Source: Chitinophaga solisilvae (GTDB lineage Bacteria > Bacteroidota > Bacteroidia > Chitinophagales > Chitinophagaceae). From it: a DNA stretch of 64,000 nt. Positions 17,379-26,115 of this stretch are shown in pieces; positions within the stretch are counted from its first letter, which is position 1; every line of letters starts with the position of its first letter. The notes under the pieces were generated by a model. That model saw only the letters and a program-made list of their open reading frames with translations. It had not been told where the DNA came from and did not search any database. Position numbers and translations under genes: made by a program. Location: positions 389,560 through 453,559 of the forward strand of contig NZ_JAABOK010000007.1 of NCBI RefSeq assembly GCF_009928525.1. The letters run 5' to 3'.

Positions 17379-18785
17379 CTACAGTCTGGCTGCCGCATTT
17401 TTACCGGCGGACCGGTCTATAAATTCGTTGAGCTGTTCTACAGCCAGCCGTTTGGCCACTATTTTCTTCTTTTCATCCAGCAGGTATACTACCGGTGTGC
17501 TGTATACATCATACAGGCGGCGGTAATTGCTGGCAGGTTCCGGATCGGAAGCGTGGATCCAGCCGTTGAGTTTATGTTCTTTAATAAAGCTGAGCCACTC
17601 TTCGCGGGTACCTTCTGTTTTAACCCCGATCATAGCCACGCCCTTATTTTTCCAGCTGGCTTTATAGGCAGAGTCCAGGCGGGGAACTTCTGTTTTACAA
17701 TGGCCGCAGGTAGGGTCCCAGAATACAAGTACCGTGAATTTAGCCTGGGTTTTATAGAGAGAAACGGGTCTGGAGGCAGTATCCTTTAATTCCAGCGGGG
17801 CGGCCTGCTGCCCGATGAGGTTCGGGGCAAGCGTATAAGCCCTGTTGACAATCTTGTTCAGTTGTTCGGCATTGAGCCAGAAGGCTTCTCCCGGAACGTA
17901 GTATTTCTCTACCAGGTGCACAAAAACGCCGTCCATGCCCATGTAGGGAGAGCTTTCATAATTATAGGTCAGCCACCACAACACATATTTGAAGGTTTCC
18001 TTGCTTTTCCGGGTCATGGCGATGAGGGCATCGCAGTCGGCATTGATAGAGTCCGGCATATTTACGACCAGCTGGGAGAAATACTTTTTCAACTTGCCTT
18101 CCAGCACAGGGGTTCTTACCAGGCGATCGCTGGCGAGATCCACTTCGTCCCAGTAGTGAGCCTTGAAATACCGGTATGCAAAGGAAGAGTCTTCACCCGT
18201 GGGTTTCTGCGGAATTTCCGGTTCCTTCATGGCCTTGAAAATAGTGGCCAGCAGGGTACCGGGGTGTTTGGTTATCAGATCGTTACGGTATTCCTGTACT
18301 TTTTTCCCCAACGCCTGCTGCTGCGGCGCTATGCTGGCGGAATCGGCAGCCGTATGCGCGTTTTTCAGCTGTTCAGTGATGGCAGCAGCCTGAGATTCGA
18401 GCTGGTAGATAAATTTATTATAGGCTAAAAACAGGTCATTGTCGGCCGAATTTTTATATACCGTTTTATTGACCAGGTCAGTAGTATCGATGGTTACGGC
18501 AAACACCTGCTGCTTATCGATCAGGGTTTCCAGGTATTTCTGTTTACCGGGCAGTACAATGAGGTAAATACCGGGCAGCAGCGGGGTTTTGCCTTTCAGC
18601 ACCGCTTCTCCTGCAGCATTCACTTCGGTGGAATCGGCCAGATAGGTGGTCCGGCCCATGTAATTGGCCAGGAACAGCTTTCCGCTGGTATAGTTTTTCA
18701 GCTTAACCGTAAGCTGGTAGCCCTGCGCATGCAGGTGTAACTGGATAGTGAGCGCTGCCAGGAGCAGGAAAAATATCTTACGCAT
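17379..18785 (-). CDS. TlpA-like thioredoxin-fold protein with DUF4369-type N-terminus
   Basis: About 468 residues with a cleavable signal peptide (MRKIFFLLLAALTIQL to HAQ). The first ~100 residues form a beta-rich DUF4369-like domain. A helical middle (DUF5106-like) spans about 180-310. The C-terminal thioredoxin domain carries the redox motif CGHC inside FWDPTCGHCKTEVP and the cis-proline segment STPVVYLLDE. It should act in the periplasm as a disulfide reductase or resident oxidoreductase. The frame can be extended to a TTG at 18800, but the ATG at 18785 starts the signal peptide properly. It is divergent from rlmD with under 100 bases between. Confidence 0.9.
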   Translation of the reverse strand: MRKIFFLLLAALTIQLHLHAQGYQLTVKLKNYTSGKLFLANYMGRTTYLADSTEVNAAGEAVLKGKTPLLPGIYLIVLPGKQKYLETLIDKQQVFAVTIDTTDLVNKTVYKNSADNDLFLAYNKFIYQLESQAAAITEQLKNAHTAADSASIAPQQQALGKKVQEYRNDLITKHPGTLLATIFKAMKEPEIPQKPTGEDSSFAYRYFKAHYWDEVDLASDRLVRTPVLEGKLKKYFSQLVVNMPDSINADCDALIAMTRKSKETFKYVLWWLTYNYESSPYMGMDGVFVHLVEKYYVPGEAFWLNAEQLNKIVNRAYTLAPNLIGQQAAPLELKDTASRPVSLYKTQAKFTVLVFWDPTCGHCKTEVPRLDSAYKASWKNKGVAMIGVKTEGTREEWLSFIKEHKLNGWIHASDPEPASNYRRLYDVYSTPVVYLLDEKKKIVAKRLAVEQLNEFIDRSAGKNAAARL

Positions 18786-18869
18786 AGGATTTGATGGCAA
18801 TATGTAAAAATACGGGGAAAAAAGGTAAATGCTATATCCTTTTAAGATTAACGATTCACTAAATCCAGT

Positions 18870-18877
18870 TACCTTTG
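18870..18877 (+). promoter_or_regulatory. -7 promoter box of rlmD
   Basis: TACCTTTG is an exact match to TANNTTTG and lies 5 bases before the GTG at 18883. This supports that GTG as the start and implies an almost leaderless transcript. Confidence 0.55.
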
Positions 18878-18882
18878 CAGCC

Positions 18883-20292
18883 GTGAGGAAAAAAAATGTT
18901 GTTTTAGAAAACGTACCTGTATCCGGCTATGCCGCAGAAGGTAAGGCCCTGGCGCGGCAAGACGGTAAAGTGATCTTTATTGAAGGCGGCGTAATGCCCG
19001 GCGATATCGTGGATGTCAGGCTCAGTAAAAACAAAAAAGACTGGGCAGAAGGCAAGGCCATTCATATCCACTCCTATTCGGACAAGCGCATTACTCCGTT
19101 CTGCCAGCATTTTGGCGTTTGCGGCGGCTGTAAATGGCAGATGATGCCTTACAGTCTTCAGCTGGAATATAAGCAGCAGCAGGTAGCGGACCATCTGCAG
19201 CGCATCGGCAGGTTGCAACTGCCGGAAATGAGCCCAATCCTGGGTTCGGCGCATACGCAGCACTACCGCAACAAGCTGGAGTTTACTTTCAGCAACAAAG
19301 CCTATCTCACCAACGAGGAAATACAGGCCAACAACGGCGAAATACCTGTTAAACCGGCTCTGGGTTTCCATGTTCCCAAACTGTTTGACAAAGTACTTGA
19401 TATCAACACCTGCTACCTGATGCAGGAACCGGTAAACCTGATCCGTAACACGATCCGGGATTATGCCATCAGTCATGACCTCTCCTTTTACAATATCCGT
19501 TCTCAGGAAGGCTGGCTGCGCAACCTGGTTGTCAGACTTTGTACTACCGGAGAAATTATGGTAAACCTGGTAATTCATCATGAAGACAAGGCCAACCGGG
19601 TTGCCCTGCTGGATCACCTCCTGAAAACGGTTCCTGCCATTACTACGGTATTGTATACCCTGAATCCGAAAAAGAACGATTCTATATTTGACCTGGAACC
19701 GAAGATATATTTTGGCAAAGGGTATGCAGAGGAGAAGCTGGAGGATTTTGTATTTAAGATAGGTCCCAAGTCTTTCTTCCAGACCAATACCTACCAGGGG
19801 GAAGTATTGTACAGGGTTACCCGCGATTTTGCCGGACTTACCGGTAATGAGGTTGTATATGATCTCTATTGCGGTACCGGCAGTATCGGTATTTTCGTAT
19901 CCAGGAAAGCCCGTAAGGTAGTAGGTATAGAGCTGATAAAAGAAGCGATTGACGATGCAAGGGAAAACGCCGCCATGAATAATGTGGACAATGCGGAATT
20001 TTTTGCAGGGGATGTAGTGGATATTTGCAATGATGAATTTTTTGCACATCACGGGCAACCGGATGTGATTATTACAGACCCTCCGAGAGCGGGCATGCAT
20101 GAAAAGCTGGTGGATAAACTCCTGGAAATCGGAGCCCCCAAAATCGTATATGTAAGCTGTAACCCCGCAACACAGGCCAGAGACCTGGCTTTGCTGGATG
20201 CGCTGTACACGGTGGAAAAAGTACAACCAGTAGATATGTTTCCGCATACCCACCACATCGAAAATGTGGTGTTGCTGAAAAAAAGAAGTTAA
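18883..20292 (+). CDS. rlmD: 23S rRNA (uracil-5-)-methyltransferase, RlmD/RumA type
   Basis: About 469 residues. An N-terminal TRAM domain (KKNVVLENVPVSGYAAEGKA) is followed by the Fe-S cysteines in CQHFGVCGGCKW and a SAM-dependent methyltransferase domain. The latter has YDLYCGTGSIGIF (about 343-355) for SAM, DPPRAGMH (about 408) and the catalytic cysteine in VSCNPATQARD. It methylates a uracil of 23S rRNA at C5. The frame runs back to an ATG at 18829, but that lies upstream of the -7 box, so the GTG at 18883 is chosen. The exact rRNA position (1939 or 747 type) cannot be told from sequence alone. Confidence 0.93.
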   Translation: MRKKNVVLENVPVSGYAAEGKALARQDGKVIFIEGGVMPGDIVDVRLSKNKKDWAEGKAIHIHSYSDKRITPFCQHFGVCGGCKWQMMPYSLQLEYKQQQVADHLQRIGRLQLPEMSPILGSAHTQHYRNKLEFTFSNKAYLTNEEIQANNGEIPVKPALGFHVPKLFDKVLDINTCYLMQEPVNLIRNTIRDYAISHDLSFYNIRSQEGWLRNLVVRLCTTGEIMVNLVIHHEDKANRVALLDHLLKTVPAITTVLYTLNPKKNDSIFDLEPKIYFGKGYAEEKLEDFVFKIGPKSFFQTNTYQGEVLYRVTRDFAGLTGNEVVYDLYCGTGSIGIFVSRKARKVVGIELIKEAIDDARENAAMNNVDNAEFFAGDVVDICNDEFFAHHGQPDVIITDPPRAGMHEKLVDKLLEIGAPKIVYVSCNPATQARDLALLDALYTVEKVQPVDMFPHTHHIENVVLLKKRS

Positions 20293-20304
20293 TAAACAGA
20301 TACA

Positions 20305-21138
20305 ATGAACGAGTACAGGCCCGGAAAATTTCAGTTTTTACCGCTGGTGATCAAAAACCTGATGATCATTAACGGATTGGTTTGGTTGGTTCAGATGACC
20401 CTGCTGAAAAAGTACGGGTATGATATGAACGATCTCTTTGCCCTGCATTACTGGGGTTCTGAGTTATTCAGGCCGCACCAGTTCATTACCCACCTGTTTA
20501 TGCACTCTACGGCAGGGCCGATGCACCTCATCTTTAACATGTTTACGTTGTGGATGTTTGGCGCTACCCTCGAAAACCTCTGGGGGCCCAAGCGTTTCCT
20601 CATCTTCTACATCATCTGCGGATTAGGGGCTGCCTTATGTTATATGGGCGTGCTCACTTACGAGAATATGACGCTGACAAAATATGCCAATGCATTCCTG
20701 CATGACCCGAGTTATGCTAACTTCGCCCTACTGGACAACAAAGTAGGTCTGAGTGATGAAAGCACCAGCATTGACAGCCTCAGAGCGGCATTTTCCTCCC
20801 ACCCCGACAATCCGGAGATCATTGAAATCTGCAAACTGTACGTAAAAGAATATATGATCCGCTACCGGAATATCCCTACAGTGGGGGCTTCCGGCGCTAT
20901 CTACGGTATTCTTTTCGGATTTGGATATTTATTCCCGAATACGATTATTCTGTTTTCCTTCCTCTTTCCGGTGAAAGCCAAATATTTTGTCGGCTTTCTT
21001 ATTCTGATGGAACTGTGGGGTGGCATACAGAATGCGCCGGGCGATAACGTAGCACACTTTGCGCACCTTGGCGGCGCGCTTTTTGCATATCTGCTTCTCA
21101 AAGCATGGAGTAAGAAAAACCGGACGGATTTTTATTAG
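20305..21138 (+). CDS. Rhomboid family intramembrane serine protease (active-site intact)
   Basis: A 277-residue polytopic inner-membrane protease. The catalytic serine is Ser196 in GASGAIYG and the catalytic histidine is His254 in AHFAHLGG. The rhomboid H-x-x-x-N motif is visible in MHLIFNMFTLWMFGATLE (about 73-90). Between the second helix pair and the GASG helix lies an unusual hydrophilic insert of about 70 residues (about 120-190). It starts 12 bases after rlmD and is followed by a second rhomboid lacking these residues, so the two may act together. Substrates are unknown. Confidence 0.93.
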   Translation: MNEYRPGKFQFLPLVIKNLMIINGLVWLVQMTLLKKYGYDMNDLFALHYWGSELFRPHQFITHLFMHSTAGPMHLIFNMFTLWMFGATLENLWGPKRFLIFYIICGLGAALCYMGVLTYENMTLTKYANAFLHDPSYANFALLDNKVGLSDESTSIDSLRAAFSSHPDNPEIIEICKLYVKEYMIRYRNIPTVGASGAIYGILFGFGYLFPNTIILFSFLFPVKAKYFVGFLILMELWGGIQNAPGDNVAHFAHLGGALFAYLLLKAWSKKNRTDFY

Positions 21139-21167
21139 TACGAACTGTATTAAGCCGTAATTTTATA

Positions 21168-22106
21168 TTGAAAATATTTTGTGCCATGCATGCGCTGGAA
21201 AAAGAGAAATTGCCCCGCCTCTCCCTGGGAGAAGGCCGGAATATGGTTACACAATTAGTTGTTTTTAACCTTACCGTTTTCATCTTTCTGTTCTTTACAC
21301 TGGTAATTTACAAGATGGAAAATGTAGGTCAGGCCAGGTTCTACCAGGATATTATGACCTGGTTAAGACTGCCGGCCGGTGCGGCCACCCTCCTCACGAG
21401 GCCCTGGACGCTCCTTACCTCCCTGTTTACACATATCGGGGTAATGCACATCTTCACCAACATGGTGTGGCTGTGGTGCTTTGGTACTTTCCTGCAGCAC
21501 ATCGCAGGATATCAGCGCATATTGCCGGTGTACCTTTTTGGCGGTATTATCGGTAACCTGTTTTATGTAGGTGCGGTACAGGCTATTCCCGCATTGCACC
21601 CGCTTATCTCCAACGGAAATATTACCGGCGCAGGCCCTGCTGTCATGGCAATTGCTGCCGGCGCTACGCTCATATCTCCCCGCTACCGCATTTTCCCGCT
21701 GCTGGCAGGTGGTATCCCCCTGTGGGTAATCACTCTTGTTTATACCGGCCTCTCTGTAGGCACCAGCATCAGTGAAACGGCAGGCATCGCGCATATCTTC
21801 CAGCTCGCCGGCGGCGCACTGGCCGGCATGTTGTTTATGTACAGCTGGAGAAAAGGCCGCGACCTGGGCGCAGGCTTCAACCGCCTTATCTTCAAACTGA
21901 CGCACGTTTTCCATCCTGCCTCCCAGCAGATAGATCCGGATACCCTCAAACAGGCTATTCCCGGCGCCGATCATCAGCCTTACAAACGTGTCGGTGTAGT
22001 GCCGGAACAACGCCTGAATGAAATACTTGATAAGATCAGCGAAAGCGGTATAGATTCACTCACTCCCGAAGAAAGAGAAACGTTGCTGCGTGCCAGCAAC
22101 CCATAA
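21168..22106 (+). CDS. Catalytically dead rhomboid-family membrane protein
   Basis: A 312-residue polytopic protein with a rhomboid fold: HIGVMHIFTNMVWLWCFGTFLQ (about 89-110) aligns with the rhomboid HxxxN segment. The serine motif GxSG is replaced by GAGP (154-157), and the histidine of AHxxHLGG is replaced by Gln212 in AHIFQLAGG. Both residues of the dyad are therefore missing. After the last helix there is a soluble tail of about 80 residues whose end (RLNEILDKISESGIDSLTPEE) resembles the DUF6576 tail of Bacteroidota rhomboids. It starts 30 bases after the active rhomboid. A chaperone, adaptor or regulator role, as for iRhoms, is inferred. Confidence 0.85.
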   Translation: MKIFCAMHALEKEKLPRLSLGEGRNMVTQLVVFNLTVFIFLFFTLVIYKMENVGQARFYQDIMTWLRLPAGAATLLTRPWTLLTSLFTHIGVMHIFTNMVWLWCFGTFLQHIAGYQRILPVYLFGGIIGNLFYVGAVQAIPALHPLISNGNITGAGPAVMAIAAGATLISPRYRIFPLLAGGIPLWVITLVYTGLSVGTSISETAGIAHIFQLAGGALAGMLFMYSWRKGRDLGAGFNRLIFKLTHVFHPASQQIDPDTLKQAIPGADHQPYKRVGVVPEQRLNEILDKISESGIDSLTPEERETLLRASNP

Positions 22107-22114
22107 AATATTTA

Positions 22115-22201
22115 ATCATTTTAATTATTTGAGATTTGGTTATTTCGCGTCCCGACATACTATTTTCAGGACCCGAATAATCAAATCTCAAATAATGAAA
22201 T
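22115..22201. repeat. Long inverted repeat G, AT-rich octamer family
   Basis: The arms (about 22117-22147 and 22173-22201) share AATTATTTGAGATTT on one side with its complement on the other, with a few mismatches. The inner GTCCC/GGAC stem holds a loop with GACATACT, shared with repeat I. The right end of the element supplies the ATG start codon (22200) of the next gene. Confidence 0.8.
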
Positions 22202-23267
22202 GACAAAATGGATTTGTGGTTTTTTGATAACGGCTTTGTTGCTCAGCGCGTATCTCCCGTTTCTTAACCCCGGCAGCTACTGGCCCGCAGGCTTTGCCGC
22301 ACTGATTTTTCCCCTTGTTTTTATCGGTGTTGCCCTTACGCTCCCCTGCTGGCTCTTTCTCAAAAGACAATACATCTGGTGGATACTGGGCGCATTGGTA
22401 CTATGTACCGGGCCAGCTCTGCAGACCTGGGGCGTCCGCTTCCTTAACGAAAATAATCCGGTCTCTCCTGCTGCCGGTCAATTCAGTATTATGACCTATA
22501 ACACCAGCAGTATGGGTGTTACGAACTTTAAGGTAAATCCTGCCATGAGAGCCGGTGTATACGATATGGTGCGTGCCACATCGCCGGATATACTGTGTAT
22601 GCAGGAATTCTACACGAACGATAAGCCGGACCTGTCAAGGAATATCGACAGCCTGCGGAAGATCGGCAGGTACCCCTATCATTACTTTACCTGCGACTGG
22701 ACCGCATGGAACACCTGGTACTATGGCATTGTGCTGTTTTCCAGATATCCGGTTGTTGCCGCCGCCAATATTCCCTGCAACAGCAACGCGGTCGGGAGCG
22801 GCCGCAGCATACTGCAGGCGGATGTGCTGCTGAACGGAGATACCATCCGGATTTTTTCAGCCCAGCTGATTTCATATATGCTTCACCGTGATGACTTCGA
22901 ACAGCTGAAATCTCTGCGTTCTGTAAACCTGATCCGGAAGATGAAACGCACTTTCGCTGAGAGGGCAGAGCAGGCAAAGCTGCTGGCAGCACTGGTAGCA
23001 GCCAGCCCCTACCCGGCGGTTGTCTGTGCAGACCTGAACGATACGCCGGCTTCTTATACCTACCGGACCGTCAGCAGCGGCCTGCAGGACGCTTTTCTGC
23101 AATCGGGCAGCGGCTGGGGCCGTACTTTATCCTATTTGTCGCCCACCCTGCGGATTGATTACATCCTGCCGCAGCATCGCTTCAGCGTCCATTCCTGTAA
23201 GGTTTTCAGGATGCCGTTATCGGAGCATTATCCGGTTATGGCCCGGCTGTCTTTGAAAAAACATTAA
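22200..23267 (+). CDS. Membrane-anchored endonuclease/exonuclease/phosphatase family protein, copy 1
   Basis: A 355-residue protein with three N-terminal transmembrane helices (about 3-80) and an EEP (DNase I-like) domain from about residue 95. Metal and catalytic residues can be seen: Asn in IMTYNTSSMG, Glu in ILCMQEFY, the D-x-N motif in CADLNDTP, Asp in RIDYIL and His in LSEHYPV. The fold cleaves phosphodiesters in nucleic acids, lipids or inositol phosphates; the real substrate here is unknown. The catalytic domain is probably on the periplasmic side. It is preceded by repeat G, which provides its start codon, and is followed by a paralogue. Confidence 0.88.
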   Translation: MTKWICGFLITALLLSAYLPFLNPGSYWPAGFAALIFPLVFIGVALTLPCWLFLKRQYIWWILGALVLCTGPALQTWGVRFLNENNPVSPAAGQFSIMTYNTSSMGVTNFKVNPAMRAGVYDMVRATSPDILCMQEFYTNDKPDLSRNIDSLRKIGRYPYHYFTCDWTAWNTWYYGIVLFSRYPVVAAANIPCNSNAVGSGRSILQADVLLNGDTIRIFSAQLISYMLHRDDFEQLKSLRSVNLIRKMKRTFAERAEQAKLLAALVAASPYPAVVCADLNDTPASYTYRTVSSGLQDAFLQSGSGWGRTLSYLSPTLRIDYILPQHRFSVHSCKVFRMPLSEHYPVMARLSLKKH

Positions 23268-23296
23268 CTTTATTGTTTCAACAAAGTGCGTACGCG

Positions 23297-24439
23297 GTGC
23301 GATTTTTAAGACTATTTACGAAAGGCTTTTTCCTGATCATCAATCTGGCGGTGGTAATCCTTTTCCTGGCCGCCTGCCTCGCGCCGTATATTTCACCGGC
23401 CTGGTTCTGGCCTATCAGTTTTCTCACGCTGGCCTTTCCCTTTCTGCTGGGAATGCTGGTGATATTTCTTGTGGGATGGCTGTTTTTTAACTATAAATAC
23501 ACCTTATTATCGCTCATCGCCATATTGCTGGGCTGGAAGTCTATCAGCGCTTTTATTGCCTTTCACCTGCCCTCCGGCAATAAGCCCCTGAGCGGGCCTC
23601 AAAGCCTGACGGTAATGAGCTACAATGTGGCCCAGTTTGGCTTGTATCGGGAAAAAGACAGTAAATACAACCGCCAGGCCATGTTTGCCCTGATAAAAAA
23701 GCAGGAGCCCGATATTGCCTGCTTCCAGGATTTCTATACTTCCGAAAAAAAGAATGATTTTAATAACCGGGAGGATATCTCCAAAGAGATGCAGCTGCCC
23801 TACCGCTATTTCTCCAGTGATTTCAACCGGAACGGTATGCAGCACTGGGGCTCCATCATCTATTCAAAATATCCTATTATTGCGTCGGACAAGGTGAAGA
23901 TGAGTGTGGGGCCGCTGAGTGAAAGCCTGATCTATGCCGACATCGTAAAAGATGACGATACCATCCGGATAGTGAACATGCACCTGGAATCCTACCGCTT
24001 TAATGCGAAGGACTATAATGCCATCAGGAAGATAAAAAATCAGGAAGATACAGGCCTGGTAGCCACCAAAAGTATTGTGCAGAAAATGCGGGAAGCGTAT
24101 ATACGCCGCAGTCAACAAGCCGATATTGTAGGTAATTTCATCCGTCAGAGCCCTTATCCGGTCATAGTATGCGGCGATTTTAACGATACGCCGTCTTCCT
24201 ATACCTACTTCACCATTAAGGGCGACCTTCAGGACGCTTTTCTGAAAAAAGGGTTCGGTGTAGGACGTACTTTTAACGGACTGGCTCCTACCCTGCGAAT
24301 AGATTATATATTTGCAAGTGATGACTTTAAGATAAACAGCTTCCGGAGAATCAATTCAGATCTTTCCGATCATTATCCTGTAATTGCCAACCTCAGCCTC
24401 GTGGGCAGCGGTGTACCGGAAGTAGAAGTTAATAAATAA
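23297..24439 (+). CDS. Membrane-anchored endonuclease/exonuclease/phosphatase family protein, copy 2
   Basis: About 380 residues with the same plan as copy 1: three N-terminal helices, then an EEP domain. Motifs include VMSYNVAQFG, VCGDFNDTPSSYTY, RIDYIF and SDHYPVIAN. The metal-binding Glu of copy 1 is Asp here (ACFQDFY), a conservative change that could lower activity or alter metal use. The open frame begins at a TTG at 23273; the in-frame GTG at 23297 is preferred because it starts the first basic-hydrophobic segment. It lies directly after copy 1 and is most simply explained as a tandem duplication. Confidence 0.86.
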   Translation: MRFLRLFTKGFFLIINLAVVILFLAACLAPYISPAWFWPISFLTLAFPFLLGMLVIFLVGWLFFNYKYTLLSLIAILLGWKSISAFIAFHLPSGNKPLSGPQSLTVMSYNVAQFGLYREKDSKYNRQAMFALIKKQEPDIACFQDFYTSEKKNDFNNREDISKEMQLPYRYFSSDFNRNGMQHWGSIIYSKYPIIASDKVKMSVGPLSESLIYADIVKDDDTIRIVNMHLESYRFNAKDYNAIRKIKNQEDTGLVATKSIVQKMREAYIRRSQQADIVGNFIRQSPYPVIVCGDFNDTPSSYTYFTIKGDLQDAFLKKGFGVGRTFNGLAPTLRIDYIFASDDFKINSFRRINSDLSDHYPVIANLSLVGSGVPEVEVNK

Positions 24440-24521
24440 CAAGAATTATGAAAATGTTTAATATTTTGATGACTGACCGATGTTGTTGCCGGACCCGCTC
24501 ATGAACGTCTGCAACAATATT

Positions 24522-24529
24522 TATCTTTG
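24522..24529 (+). promoter_or_regulatory. -7 promoter box of cysS
   Basis: TATCTTTG exactly matches TANNTTTG and lies 66 bases before the cysS ATG. Confidence 0.5.
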
Positions 24530-24594
24530 CATCCACCAATAAAAAATGAGTATCTGGTGGAGAAAAAACACCTGGATATTCCCAATTACAGCAT

Positions 24595-26091
24595 ATGTCA
24601 GAACTCAGAATATACAATTCATTACATCGTCAGAAAGAAGTATTCACCCCTTTACATCCCGGTCACGTTGGAATGTACGTTTGCGGACCTACCGTATCCG
24701 GAGAATCGCACCTGGGTCATGCCCGCCCTTACATCACCTTTGATGTGGTATTCCGCTACCTGCAGTACCTGGGCTACAAAGTGCGTTATGTTCGTAACAT
24801 CACTGATGCCGGCCACTTTGAAGAAGAAGGCCGCGCTGCGGAAGATAAAATTTCAAAAGGCGCCGTACTCGAAAAACTGGAGCCGATGGAACTGGTACAG
24901 AAATACACCAACCTGTATCACTGGGCCATGCTGCAGTTCGGCAACCTGGAACCCAGCATAGAACCCACCGCCACCGGTCATATCATTGAACAGATAGAAA
25001 TGATCAGGAAGATCATAGAGAAAGGATATGCCTATGAGGTAGACGGCAGCGTGTATTTTGACGTAAAAAAATATGCCGCCAGCTATGACTACGGCATCCT
25101 CAGCGGACGTGTACTGGAAGACATGCTGGAAACTACCCGCGAGCTGGAAGGCCAGGACGAAAAAAGGAACAAGGCCGATTTCGCCCTCTGGAAAAAAGCG
25201 CCGCCGGAACACATTATGCGTTGGCCAAGCCCATGGGGCGAGGGTTTCCCCGGCTGGCACATTGAGTGCTCCGCGATGAGCGCCAAATACCTGGGTACCC
25301 AGTTCGACATTCACGGCGGTGGCATGGACCTGCAGTTCCCGCACCATGAATGCGAAATTGCCCAGAGCGAAGTAGCCCACGGTGACCTGATGGCCCGCTA
25401 CTGGATGCACAACAACATGATTACCATCAACGGACGGAAAATGGGTAAAGCGTATGGCAATACCATCAAGCTGACAGAAATGTTTACCGGAGAAAATCCG
25501 CAGCTGGAGAAAGCCTACAGCCCTATGACCGTACGTTTCTTTGTATTGCAGACCCAGTACCGCGGCACGCTCGATTTCTCCAACGAGGCCCTGCAGGCGG
25601 CAGAGAAAGGGCTGGCCCGCTTATGGTCGGCCTATGAAACGTTGCAGAAACTCAGCTGGACCGGCGGCAACGGCGGCATCAACGAAGAGCTGGACAAACA
25701 GGTACGCACCTGGTGCAACGAATGCGCGGAATTCATGAACGATGACTTCAACACCGCAAAAGTGCTGGCCAACCTCTTTGAACTGACTCCAGTCATCAAC
25801 TCGCTGAAAGGTGGTCAGGTAAAAATGCATGAAATCAGCGAAGATACTTTCCAGTTGCTGCAACAGACCTGGAAGACTTACCTGGTAGATATCCTGGGTA
25901 TTCAGCAACCGTCTCTCACCAACGACGACAATAAACTTGACGGCGTTTTGCAGATGCTGATTGAAATGCGGAAAGAAGCCAAAAGCCGCAAGGATTACGC
26001 CGCTTCCGACAAGATCCGCAACGAGCTGCTGGCCGTAGGTATTCAACTCAAGGATGAGAAAGACGGAACGGTGTCCTACAGCATTCAATAA
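24595..26091 (+). CDS. cysS: Cysteinyl-tRNA synthetase
   Basis: A 498-residue class I synthetase that charges tRNA-Cys in the cytoplasm. Visible are the zinc cysteine in YVCGPTV (about 30), the HIGH motif as HLGH (39-42), the WHIECSAM segment with further zinc ligands, HGGGMDLQFPHHECE, and the KMSKS loop in the form KMGKA (about 281-285). The anticodon-binding C-terminal domain contains RKEAKSRKDYAASDKIR. Length fits the family. It has its own promoter after the two EEP genes. Confidence 0.97.
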   Translation: MSELRIYNSLHRQKEVFTPLHPGHVGMYVCGPTVSGESHLGHARPYITFDVVFRYLQYLGYKVRYVRNITDAGHFEEEGRAAEDKISKGAVLEKLEPMELVQKYTNLYHWAMLQFGNLEPSIEPTATGHIIEQIEMIRKIIEKGYAYEVDGSVYFDVKKYAASYDYGILSGRVLEDMLETTRELEGQDEKRNKADFALWKKAPPEHIMRWPSPWGEGFPGWHIECSAMSAKYLGTQFDIHGGGMDLQFPHHECEIAQSEVAHGDLMARYWMHNNMITINGRKMGKAYGNTIKLTEMFTGENPQLEKAYSPMTVRFFVLQTQYRGTLDFSNEALQAAEKGLARLWSAYETLQKLSWTGGNGGINEELDKQVRTWCNECAEFMNDDFNTAKVLANLFELTPVINSLKGGQVKMHEISEDTFQLLQQTWKTYLVDILGIQQPSLTNDDNKLDGVLQMLIEMRKEAKSRKDYAASDKIRNELLAVGIQLKDEKDGTVSYSIQ

Positions 26092-26115
26092 GCTAAAAAA
26101 TATTCACGGAAGATA

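Noticed and set aside
18904..20256. 450-codon open frame on the minus strand
   Set aside because: It is antisense to rlmD, which has full catalytic motifs; the translation is rich in unusual residues and has no domain.
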